Source of the DNA: Eurosta solidaginis
Taxonomy: Eukaryota; Arthropoda; Insecta; Diptera; Tephritidae
NCBI RefSeq assembly: GCF_040869045.1
Contig: NC_090320.1
Span: forward strand, 143,180,941-143,244,940
DNA: 64,000 bases
Direction of reading: 5' to 3'
The stretch's first letter is position 1; the number at the start of each line of letters is the position of its first letter. Below, one piece after another: positions 55,197 to 64,000 of the stretch. The notes under the pieces were generated by a model. It worked only from the letters and a program-made list of their open reading frames with translations, was not told where the DNA came from and ran no database searches. Position numbers and translations under genes: made by a program.

Positions 55197-57249
55197 TGAT
55201 TTTATTAATTTGAATATCTTGATTCTTTAAAGGGTTCGAGCTTGGAGGCGAAATACTTAGTGGCGTTGGTGTGTATCTAACCTCAGCAAAAATTACAAGT
55301 GTTTTGTTTTTTTTTGTACGTAGCCCAGCTATCAATCCTGCTGTGATTGTGTTGTGTGAGTAAAATCTAAAAAATACACGGATTTGAACTCCGATCGGAT
55401 TGTATGTGTTAACACAGAAAGCAATCTTATGTGAATTTAGTGATAACAAAAAATTTGAATCAGATGTAAATCTTGACGTGGTGTACTGTGTGGCCAGTGA
55501 TATGAACCACTTATAGAGATCCTCACGAGGATTATGTACGCCACAGATAGAAATCCTGACGAGGATTTAATGTGTATACAGTGTTATAGATAGAAATCCT
55601 GACGAGGATTTAATGTGTATATAGTGATATGCAGCACAGATAGAAATCCTGAAAGGTTCTAGTGTGTACAAAGTGATATCAAACACAGATAGAAATCCTG
55701 ACGAGGATTTAATTTGTCTACAGTGATGTGCAATGCAGAGAAGAGAATTCGTCTGCAAATATTTAATGTGTCTAAAGGGTGTGTTGGACACAGATAGAAA
55801 TATTTTCTGAAAACTTAGTGTGTCTAAAAAAAGTTTAAAAAACGCAGATGCAATCCCGATGTGGATATGATGTGTAATCCTCGAGATTTGAAACACAAAT
55901 AGAAATCCTTATGTGGATTTAATGTGTTTAAAGGGTGAAATTTGACCCACAGATAGAAATCCCGACGAGGATTTAATGTGTATACAAGTGAAAGTGAAAC
56001 ACAGATAGAAATCCTGACGAGGATTTAATGTGTATACAAAAGGGTATCTTTCCCAATATAAATAAGACAATAAATTTGTTTATCCAACTTAATGTGGAAA
56101 ATTACACTTTTAATTATTTATTATAAAAAACGCTGAAAACATACAGCTATGTAATATTAAAAGATCAGTATAAAATTGTGTTTGTGACCAATTGTGATGA
56201 GCCACTAGCCACCCAACGCAGTGCTAATTTTTGGCTTTATGGTATTATTTCAGTTCGCAACTGATTAAGAAACTGATTTCCGTTCAAAGATAACGCAATT
56301 GATTATATGTATATAATTCGGTGAAAAAATATTCTATATTAAATGCCTTCGAATTAATATAAATTAAGTGTATTCACAAATGAGTGATTTGTCGCAATTA
56401 TGCAAAAATGACTACAAGCCACCCAACGAAGGTGAAATGCTTTGGAAAAAAAATTTTTCTGTGGTTGCAGAATATTATGACTGCGTGAATATTGTGGTAT
56501 TTCTTTGCAAGTTCATCAACCAAGTGAGAGTGTATGTAGATTGTTGCCGAAAATCAACAACCGAAAAGACTGTCTATAGAAACCGAGTGTGGTTGCACAG
56601 TGCAGTGATAATTCTTTTTGCAAAAGGAGAAACAAAAGATCCACTGACTGTCTTGCCTTGAGTTGTGTCGGAAAAGTCTTACCACTGGTGGGGGACTTAG
56701 CCGATAATCAAAAGGTGCTAAGTGTGCGTTTAAAACACAATGAACCTCCACTTGCTTTGACTTGCAAATGGATATCACAAATCCACTCGATACGTGAGTT
56801 CGTATATAAAAAAAAATGTGCACCAAAATCAACCACTTACCTTACACAAGTTTTGGTAATGTATGTGATCTGATATGATGTTATGTGGACTGTTGATGTG
56901 ATGTTATATGGACTGTTGATGCGATGTTATGTGGACTGTAGATGTGATGTTATTGTGATGATGTGATAAATGGACGTGATATCGTATGATGAGTTGATTC
57001 GTTCTTGCTCTGTGATGATTTTATGGCTGTATGTGTGTTGTGATGACCAGTTGGACTGTATGTGTTGCTTGTTCACTTGCTTCTTCTGGTTGATTTTAAT
57101 TTGTAAATTTGATACCTTTTATAAATAATATCTAAGCTCTTAGGCTTTCCAGATGTGCTGATTAATTTCTGATTTATTTGTGCTTCGATTTTATTCCTTC
57201 GATTTGGCAATTAGGTCGCTTCGCTTTTATTTCGGGGAGATGGACCAAA
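55197..57249 (-). other. BEL #2 leader between primer site and Gag
   Basis: About 2 kb with no BEL domain. It includes the minisatellite at 55495-56045, a plus-strand 97-residue frame (56368-56661) of unknown nature, and a GATGTGATGTTATGTGGACTG repeat near 56870-56960. BEL leaders are normally much shorter, so foreign sequence may be present. TTTGGTCCATCTCCCC at 57249-57234 (minus) is the primer-site candidate. Confidence 0.5.
55495..56045. repeat. minisatellite with hairpin-forming units
   Basis: About ten degenerate units of roughly 50-60 bp around ACACAGATAGAAATCCTGAC and GAGGATTTAATGTGTATAC. The AAATCCT and AGGATTT halves of each unit are complementary and can pair. Confidence 0.85.
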
Positions 57250-57406
57250 TGTTACGGCGGCAAGACCACAGATAGGCCGCGCTCGTAATAATGGTGGGGA
57301 GAGAAGAAAAGAAAATACACAAAAGAATTCGAAGTGACAATAATATTTATTAAAATAAATGGAAATGCGAGGGTGCACCGCCATATTTAGGCTTGTGGCC
57401 TAAACA
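57250..57406 (-). repeat. 5' LTR of BEL #2 with internal deletion (157 bp)
   Basis: Both ends match the 617-bp LTR at 43121, but about 450 bp are missing between ATAAATGGAAATGC and GAGGGTGCACC. The deletion postdates insertion, because both LTRs are copied from one template. Confidence 0.88.
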
Positions 57407-57709
57407 ATTTTAATAAACTGTTTTTAGTCTATCGCCAACCTTGCTTGACTTCACTTATTTACCTCTGCCAAATACACATCAGTTTTGGCGACGAGTACAA
57501 AGACAAAAAAAAAAAAACGCGTGCGTGGCTAAATTCCAAATAATTAATAGAATCAATTTAAATGCGGTATACAATAAAAATAGTGAAATACCGACTTTAA
57601 AAAGTTAACTGTTGTAATTCTACTCATTAGCTAACATTTTTTTAAAGAAAATGCAAATTTAATATACTAAAAGTGATAAAGACAAAGTAATTTTTTTTAG
57701 AAAATAAAA

Positions 57710-58440
57710 ATGGCTGAAAATGCAGTGGCATTAATTGGCTCTATAGAAGCATATACCTTAGGCGAAGATTTCGCTCTATATGTAAGCAGATTAAATCACC
57801 TGCTGTCGTTAAATAAAATAACGAGTGATTCGGACAAAGTGTCTTTTTTAATAAGCCTTGGAGGCGCAGACTTGTACAAAACATTAAAATCAGTGTTAGC
57901 TCCAAAAAGTGAGGAAGCTTATACGTACAGTCAAATTGTAAAACGAGACTAAAGGAGCATTTAAAGCCCAAAAAGAAAATTATATTTCAGAGCTTTAAAT
58001 TTTTCTAAAGGGATCAAAATGCTTCAGAAACGATTGCTGATTTTATTGTTGAGCTCAAACAGTTAGCACAAGAGTGCCAATTTGGCGCATTTTTGGATAG
58101 AGCATTAATCATCAAATTTGTTTGTGGTTTAAGCAATTATAAAATTCAAAATCGACTACTGGGCGAGAGTAAGTTGAAGACCTTTGACAATGCATGCCAG
58201 TTGGCACTGGCCATGGAGAGCACTAGCATAAGTATGGAGGTAATGAGAGCGGGTGCAGTACATAAGCTGAATAGCTATGACGAGAAGCAGCGCAAAGTAC
58301 AACATAATGCTAGGAAAAGCAGAGAACCGAAGTTAGAAAACAATCAAAGAGACAGATCTCGTGGAAGAAGCAGCAATAGAAGCAGCTCATTGAAATGTTT
58401 TTACTTTCGGAAGCTGGGACATAGAGAATGAGATTGTTGG
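57710..58440 (+). pseudogene. gypsy #2 Gag
   Basis: MAENAVALIGSIEAYTLGED opens a Gag-like region (SRLNHLLSLNKITSDSDKVS, TLKSVLAPKSEEAYTYSQIV). After a one-base shift near 57945 and a stop it continues NASETIADFIVELKQLAQEC, FLDRALIIKFVCGLSNYK, basic Arg/Ser repeats and a damaged knuckle CFYFRKLGHRE-stop-DC. The second Cys of the CCHC is Phe and a TGA (58429-58431) falls inside the motif. Nucleic-acid binding should be lost. Confidence 0.82.
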
Positions 58441-58506
58441 GCGAAGCAGCGGGATAACTCTCACGGTAGAGCGAGTAAAAATGAGAATCACACAAACAAA
58501 AATAAA

Positions 58507-60357
58507 GTGAACAATCGAAATATTAACTCTGTTGATTATGCACTGAATCATTTATATAATTTTTCGTCAGGTACTTATACAAAACCTCTAGAAGTACAAG
58601 TTAAATTAGAAAATACAGAAATAAATATGGAAATAGACACAGGAGCTTGTATTTCTGTTTGTCATATTTCTGACTATAAACAATTTCTTTATCACATATA
58701 ATTACAAACAGTAACCAAAAGTTTAAAAGTGATTACAGGCGATATAGTTGTTGTTGTAGGCAGCGTGCCAGTATGTGTTGAATTTGCCAATAAATTGTAT
58801 AATTTGGAGTTAATAGTTTTGAATACAGAAAATAAATTTACTCCGTTAATAGGCAGAAATTGGTTATCTGTGTTGTTGCCGAGTTGGCGAATAATGTTTG
58901 GTAATGTGAACATTTATAATTTAAAATTTGAGAAAGGCAACGTAAAGTATGACTTCGATAAATATAAAACCATATTTTCAAAAGATAGTTACTCTACTAT
59001 TAAAAATTTTGAGGCAGAAATAGTTTTGAAAGACGAGCATTATCCGATATTTGCAAAAGCGTACTCTGTTTCATTTGGATTGCGGAAAAAGGTGGAAGAC
59101 GAAATAGATAGACTTTGTGAGCAAGGTGTTATTGCACCTGTCTATAGAAGTAAATGGGCAAGCCCAGTTGTTGTGGTTAATAAAGGTGACGACGCAATTC
59201 GATTGTGTGTGAACTGTAGGATAATAGTGAATCGATTTGTTGAAATGGAGCACTTCGTCATCCCTCGGATTGTTGAAATATTAGCAAATTTCGTAGGATG
59301 GAAATATTTTTGTAAACTTGACTTAACAGGAGCATACTTACAGGTCAAAGTCTCCGAAAGGTCAAGAGAGTTATTGACAATAAATACCCACAAGGGCCTG
59401 TATCAATTTACGAGGTTGGTATATGGTTAAAAAACCGCTCCACAATTATTTTCAAAAATAATTGGTGAAATATTGAAAGGCCTTAGTAAAGTTCAAGTAT
59501 ATTTCGATGATATTATCGTAGGTGGCAGTAACCTCAATGATTGTAAAAACAACTTAAGTATGGTACTTGATAGGTTGATGGAGTATGACGTAAAGGTAAA
59601 TTACAATAAATGTCAATTTTTTGAAACAGAAATTCAATACCTTGGGTATGAAATAAACGAAAATGGCATAACCCCGTCAAAGAAAAAAGTCGAAGCGGTT
59701 GTTCGTGCACCACCACCCACAAATAAGCAACAGTTAAAATCATACTTAGGTATGGTAAATTATTATTGCCATTGTATTAGGAATTTATCATCAGAGCTAT
59801 TTGTATTGCATGAACTTACGAAAAACGGTGTTCAATGGCACTGGTCTGAAAAACATCAGGAAGCTTTTGAAAGAAGTAAGAAGTTAGTGTTGGGCATAGG
59901 TGTATTAGCTCATTATGACCCCTCAAAACCTTTAGTGATGCCTTGTGACGCGAGTCCGTATGGTGTAGGTGGTGTTTTATCAAACATTATTGATGGTGAA
60001 GAACGCCCTATTATGTTCGTGTCAAGCAAATTAAAAGATGCAGAAAAGAACTATTCACAGATTCATCGTGAAGCATTGGTGATTGTTTTCGCAGTCAAAA
60101 AGTTCCATAAGTATTTGTACGGATTGCATTTTACAATTGAAAGTGACCATCAGCCATTGAGAGAAATTTTTTCTGACAAAAAAGATCTACCGGTAGTGGC
60201 TGCAAATAGATTACGGAGGTGGGCAATTTTTCTGTCCATGTACGATTATACAATCAAGTATAAAAAAGGGTCACGAATGTGTCATGCCGATGCACTTTCA
60301 AGACTGCCTTTGCCGGAAAATACAAACGAAGGGGATGATAGCATAAATATTTTTTAA
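58507..60357 (+). pseudogene. gypsy #2 protease, RT and RNase H
   Basis: Protease: MEIDTGACISV (catalytic D-T-G, near 58630), a stop at 58699, then a FTPLIGRNWLSVL block near 58840. RT: CEQGVIAPVYRSKWASPVVV, FCKLDLTGAYLQVKVSER, TRLVYG then a TAA at 59428-59430, and VYFDDIIVGG near 59500. RNase H: MPCDASPYGVGGVLSNI, YSQIHREALVIVFAV, then HADALSRLPLP. All in one frame with three stops, and substitutions such as LCVNCRII for the usual LCVDYR-type motif, so activity is unlikely. Confidence 0.88.
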
Positions 60358-60481
60358 TTTAGTGCAAGAGCTATCGTTAAAGTTGGAGGACGTACGAGAA
60401 AATTCGCAGAAAGAGGTAATATTGAAAAACGTATAAAATTTTGTAGCAAAAGGTTGGCCAAAAGTAGTACCACAGAAGTAT

Positions 60482-61075
60482 ATGAAGTTTTATTCAAAAA
60501 GATCATTAGGAATCGAGAGAGGGTGTATATTTTATGGCGAACGAGTAGTTGTGCCTAACAGTTTAGTGCCACAGGTGCTACAACTTCTGCACAGTGAGCA
60601 TGTGGGTGTAGTTCGAATTAAAGCTTTGGCGAGGACTTATGTCTGGTGGCCTGTCATAGATCACGATATCGAAAGTTTTGTTAAAAGCTGCGAGCCGTGC
60701 GCAAAAAGTCAGAACGTTTCCAAGCCAATTCTAACGTCGTGGCCAAAACCATCAGGTCCATTCGAACGAATACACTTAGATTTTTTTAAAATCGATGGGG
60801 CTACTATTTTAGTTATATTCGATACTTTTTCTAAATGGTTAGATGCGGAGGTTCTAAGGAATACACAGGCACATATTGTCATCGAAAAACTACGATTATT
60901 ATTTTCAAAATTTGGCTTGCCGAAGCAAATCGTAAGCGACAATGGCCCTCTATTCGGTTCGAAAGCTTTCATAGATTTTTGTAGGAGTAACGGGATTGAG
61001 TGCTTAAAGTCGCCACCTTATCACCCACAATCCAATGGAAGCGTTGAACGGGCTGTACAGACATTAAAAAGTTCT
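60482..61075 (+). pseudogene. gypsy #2 integrase, N-terminal and core
   Basis: Starts MKFYSKRSLGIERGCIFYGE. The zinc region has HSEHVGVVR ... CEPCAK; the core has IHLDFFKI, SDNGPLFGSKAF and HPQSNGSVERAVQTLK (D-D-E all visible). It lies one frame over from RNase H. It is interrupted by the Penelope-like element right after the catalytic Glu helix and resumes at 62663. Confidence 0.88.
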
Positions 61076-61932
61076 ACGAGAACGGATCCAACACACCAAT
61101 TATTACGGAAAAACAACAACATTGTAAACGACATATATAAGCAGGGGAATATCAGTCTTGATTTAAAAAAAAAAAAAAAACAATTAACTTGCACTGCAGC
61201 TACAGCCCCAATACTGTATGGCTTACCAAAAATTCATAAAGAAAACACCCCACTTAGACCAATATCATCATCAGTAAATGAGCCATGTTTAAAACTTTAA
61301 AATATTTAGGAAAAATCCTCAAAAATATAATTTCGGACAGTCTTAATGTGAAAAATTCCTTACAACTAAAGCGCAACTTAAAAAATATAACGATTGCAGA
61401 CGATGAAATTTTAATATCGTTCGACGTTGTTTACCTCTTCAATAAATTCGATTATAAAACAGTGGGGTAACCTACAAATGCATACAACAATGACGAAGAA
61501 ATAATTTCAAACCTGTCTTGAATTCTGCTTGAGGGACAACAATTACTTCACGTATGATTGCACTTTTTACCAACAAGTATATGGTATGCCTATGGGGAAT
61601 CCTCTTTCGCCCATTGTAGCTGATATAGTTTTAGACAAAATTCTTGACGACAGCATTGCCGAGCTAAAATGAAAGGACATATATATCAAATACATAAGCA
61701 AATATGTAGATGATATATTCGCAATAATTAAGACTAAGGACGTGGAAGAAATACTAAAACCATTTAATAACCAGCATACTAAAATAAAATTTACAATAGA
61801 AAAAGAGAAAAACAATAAGTTGCCCTTCCTAGATATTGAAATCATAAAATCAGACCAAACACTAAAAACTAATTGGTATGCCAAAGCCGTATCGTCATCC
61901 AGAATGGTAGCATCGCACGCAATAACAAAATA
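61076..61932 (+). pseudogene. Penelope-like reverse transcriptase, broken
   Basis: Pieces in several frames: ILYGLPKIHKENTPLRPISS (61210-61270), DDEILISFDVVYLF (motif A), GMPMGNPLSPIVADIVLD (motif B, 61580-61640), YISKYVDDIFAIIKT (catalytic, about 61690-61735) and KNNKLPFLDIEIIK. There are at least three frame changes and stops. RT of this type uses a nicked target end as primer. Confidence 0.87.
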
Positions 61933-61934
61933 AA

Positions 61935-62373
61935 ATTGGCACATAAACCAAATCAAACTTTAAGTACAATATTTACACAAACAAAAGACAAAATCGACAA
62001 AGAACAACAACACAATGTAGTATACCAAATCCAATGTAATGGAAGCGCAGCCGAAAATTGCAAACAAATATACATTGGAACAACAAAGCGATCACTAGGC
62101 GTCCGAATAAATGAACACAGGCTTGAAGCGAAAAATAAGAAAACAACAACAGCACTATGCGAACATTTAACCAACACAGGACACACAGCGGGCTTCGAAA
62201 ACACGAGAATATTAGATAATGAAGGGAAAGAAAGAAAACGAATGACGCTGGAAGCATTGAGAATACAACAAAAAATCAACAATGCTACGAATTATAAAGA
62301 AGACGTCAATAAAATCAACTGCGCTTACATGACGGCATTATCAGCTAGTGGTCGATTCAGTGCAGATGAATGA
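61935..62373 (+). pseudogene. Penelope GIY-YIG endonuclease domain
   Basis: The open frame 61873-62373 has NVVYQIQCNG, NCKQIYIGTTKRSLGVRINE, HR near 62115 and ALCEHLTNTGHTAGFEN, followed by EALRIQQKINNATNY. The YQI/YIG pair, Arg, His and a downstream Glu of the GIY-YIG nuclease appear present. It nicks the target DNA for insertion. The frame itself is intact but is separated from the RT by a shift near 61930. Confidence 0.87.
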
Positions 62374-62545
62374 ATTAATGTTAAGTGTTGTTTATTTATG
62401 TTTAGTAATGTCTATATCTTTTAATAAAGTTATTTAGCATTGAATGTAAGTGGAAAGTCTGTTAAAGAGTTGTGTAAAGTTTTCATTGTTAAATATGTTA
62501 ATGTTTGTTTTGTTTTATGTTTATATTTTTATATTAAAATATACA

Positions 62546-62591
62546 GCCTCCCTGAGGAAGATGGAAAATACCCATCGAAACGCGTAGGAGA
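62546..62591 (+). ncRNA. hammerhead-ribozyme-like motif of Penelope element
   Basis: CTGAGGA (62552-62558) fits the CUGANGA core. GATGG/CCATC (62560-62564/62572-62576) forms stem II, and GAAA (62577-62580) is the second core strand. CTCC before the core pairs with GGAG (62587-62590) as stem I, leaving TA before it as a UH cleavage site and a very short stem III. Minimal type I hammerheads are known in Penelope-like elements. Confidence 0.65.
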
Positions 62592-62662
62592 AAAAGAAAA
62601 ACTTGTGTTTTGTCTTGAAATTATCGGCCGAAAAGCTCCAATAACCACAATTAAAAAGTTCT

Positions 62663-63235
62663 CTTAAGAAATATCTTTCAGATCCACAAATTGAACATAG
62701 ATCTTGGAATTTCAAAATAACTAGTTTCTTACTTAAGTATCGAACAACACCAACTACAACAACATGCATATCTCCAGCAGAATCCATATTGCAGTATAAG
62801 CCCAAAAATCTATTGGACTTAGTTAATCCAAATATAAGTCATAAGAGAAATGTAAGCGAATCTAAAAGTAAAGAGAAAGAGAAAAAGTCTAGTAAAACTA
62901 AAAGTAATGATGTGCAAGATGATAATATATCGAAATGTTCAGAATTTAAACCTAAAGAAAGTATTTTGTATAGAAATGTGTTGAACAACTATTGCAAATG
63001 GCAAAAAGGAAAAATTGAAAAGAAATTAAGTAGGGTAAGATATCTCATAAATATAAATGGTAGAAACAGAGTTGCTCATGTAAATCAATTAATAAAGTCA
63101 AATTGTAAATTTGTTAGATTTAGTCCACATGTAAAAACGTATGTCAAATTATCTAAAATAAGAAGAACCGAAAACGATAACGATAAAGAGGAGTTTAAGA
63201 TTAGAAGATCTGAGCGCATTAACGCAAGAATTTAA
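62663..63235 (+). pseudogene. gypsy #2 integrase, C-terminal part
   Basis: Continues the interrupted integrase: a SDPQIEHRSWN block, a KYRTTPTTTTCISPAE block (typical post-core motif), then a Lys/Ser-rich linker (SESKSKEKEKKSSKTKS), VRYLININGRNRVAHVNQL (chromodomain-position GPY/F-like beta region) and a charged end before the TAA at 63233-63235. Confidence 0.82.
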
Positions 63236-63351
63236 CTCAAAGCTAAAGATTCCAATCTGTGTATAATATTGAAATAAACATAATAATGTATATATATATA
63301 TGTATATATAAGTTAATCTCTCGTGTCCTGAGAGATATAAAAAATTAAAGG
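63236..63351 (+). other. AT-rich spacer after gypsy #2
   Basis: A (TA)n tract near 63290 and a CTCTCGTGTCCTGAGAGA hairpin-like word (63328-63345). This may be the beginning of the gypsy 3' LTR, but no match to its 5' LTR is visible. Confidence 0.35.
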
Positions 63352-64000
63352 TGCGGCGAACCCACTGTTCGCCGATACTGATTTAAAAGTAAACACGAAC
63401 AACTTCAATTTCAATTAATCACAATTTATTACGTGCCCCTTGCACGTCCCAAAATTAACTGAACTAAACATCCAAATTAACTTATTAGCTAACCTATTAC
63501 TGCTAACTATTTATGCTGCGGTTGCAGTTCCCACATTTCGCAAGTCGAACGCTTGCGCGTGTAGACAGGAATTGCTTATATTGCAATTCCCATGATTTCA
63601 ATAATTTCGATACCTGACCTGATCGTTGGTTGCGCGTGTGCTGCGTCAGCGAAGTTAGTAAGTGGAACAATATGATCACATGCCTGGCAACGTGATTAAA
63701 GGGTGCGCCATTAGTTAGTATTGGGATTACAGGTGAGATAACTCCTCCCCCTTTAAAGATCTGCGTCTCGTAGATCAAAAGTTAAAAATCGTGAAGGGGT
63801 AAAATTTTGCAGTGAGTGGTTTCGGCTTTCTGATGTTATATTGGTCCTGATCGCTGTAACTGGTAGGCTTTTATCTAGGCAATATAGTTCGGGTGTGGAT
63901 TTTCCTTTAGCGATTTTGTTAACGCTGACGTTTCCCGTTCAATGTGTAGGAATTTGAACCGGTGGAAGATCTAGTCCTTTGGTGTAGCATCTCCATAGCA
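63352..64000 (-). mobile_element. minus-strand LTR element entering from the right edge
   Basis: A 380-bp TG...CA segment (63352-63731; in plus orientation TGCGGCGAACCC ... GGGATTACA) is followed by CTCCTCCCCCTTTAAAG, the complement of a polypurine tract. This is thus a 3' LTR, with the body to the right of the window. 63760-64000 shows no recognised domain. Confidence 0.5.

Larger units (their letters stand above)
43121..57406 (-). mobile_element. 14.3-kb BEL/Pao insertion carrying host gene fragments
   Basis: Minus-strand LTRs (TGTTTAG...CGTAACA) sit at both ends, with a perfect 5-bp duplication ATTTT at 43116-43120 and 57407-57411, the size expected for BEL. The primer-site candidate TTTGGTCCATCTCCCC follows the 5' LTR and a purine tract (CAAGGGGCCGGCA) precedes the 3' LTR. 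BEL gag-pol occupies 55196-50129. The extra 6.4 kb between pol and 3' LTR holds a second gag-protease remnant, nardilysin, glutathione synthetase-cyclin B and a SINE. It is twice the usual BEL length. Confidence 0.85.
61076..62649 (+). mobile_element. Penelope-like element, 5'-truncated
   Basis: Flanked by perfect ATTAAAAAGTTCT at 61063-61075 and 62650-62662. Contains a Penelope-type RT without its N-terminus, a GIY-YIG endonuclease and a 3' region with a hammerhead-like motif. The gypsy integrase frame resumes across the duplication. Several frameshifts in the RT show it is dead. Confidence 0.92.
57407..63351 (+). mobile_element. Ty3/gypsy element #2, decayed and multiply interrupted
   Basis: After the BEL target duplication comes an LTR end (AATAAACTG ... 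ACATCAGT) and a primer-site candidate TTTGGCGACGAGTAC near 57494. Gag, protease, RT, RNase H and integrase follow to 63235. The integrase is split by a Penelope-like element. Stops or frameshifts occur at about 57950, 58010, 58429, 58699, 59428 and 60355. From 58093 to 60357 everything lies in one frame, so Gag and Pol were probably a single polyprotein. The 3' LTR is not identified; an LTR of another element begins at 63352. Confidence 0.85.

Noticed and set aside
55495..56045. CRISPR-like array because of regularly spaced partly palindromic repeats
   Set aside because: Units are degenerate, spacers are not unique, and the context is a eukaryotic retroelement leader.
43121..57406. Reading the two BEL-type LTRs as unrelated solo LTRs
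   Set aside because: The shared 5-bp duplication ATTTT, the correct primer site and the polypurine tract at opposite ends favour one insertion.

Overview
This window reads as eukaryotic repeat-rich DNA from a fly, most likely a tephritid fruit fly. The evidence is BEL/Pao, gypsy (CsRn1-type), LOA/I-like, jockey-like and Penelope-like retroelements, a tRNA-derived SINE, Helitron-like repeats, and host gene scraps (TFIIB, nardilysin, glutathione synthetase, cyclin B) whose recalled best relatives are dipteran. The tephritid assignment rests on remembered repeat families, not on a search. I see no intact host gene and no bacterial, CRISPR or operon structure.

Layout. 1-5746: the 3' part of a BEL/Pao element with its 3' LTR. 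5747-17530: an AT-rich tandem array split by a minus-strand LOA-like LINE (6557-17158), whose ORF1 is itself split by a 5.5-kb LTR element (11238-16766) with no recognisable pol. 17531-18944: a decayed gene of an uncharacterised multicopy family, a hairpin and a dispersed repeat. 18945-36219: three head-to-tail Helitron-like units; two complete ones (24849-31504 and 31509-36219) are recent duplicates. They carry 129-bp tandem repeats, a solo LTR, a jockey-like LINE fragment and, in one, the last exon of TFIIB with its splice acceptor. A young 4.84-kb CsRn1-type gypsy element (19241-24082) lies in an inverted-repeat element within the first unit. 36955-40067: an 89-bp satellite. 40068-42956: a LINE 3' end and the 5' end of a minus-strand LTR element whose gag has a SAP domain.

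43121-57406 is the most interesting segment. It is a 14.3-kb minus-strand BEL/Pao insertion bounded by LTRs and a perfect 5-bp target duplication (ATTTT). Besides a nearly complete BEL gag-pol it holds, on the opposite strand, pieces of at least three host genes: nardilysin, then glutathione synthetase fused in frame and without an intron to cyclin B. It also holds a SINE and a second, unrelated gag-protease remnant beside the 3' LTR. This element sits in the 5' LTR region of a plus-strand gypsy element (57407 to about 63350), whose integrase is split by a 5'-truncated Penelope-like element (61076-62649) with a GIY-YIG endonuclease and a hammerhead-ribozyme-like motif. The window ends in another minus-strand LTR element.

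The genes do not act together as a pathway. They are layers of nested insertions, and target duplications together with a paralogous empty site let the order of several events be read directly. Nearly every coding region carries frameshifts or stops; the freshest insertion appears to be the CsRn1-type gypsy at 19241.
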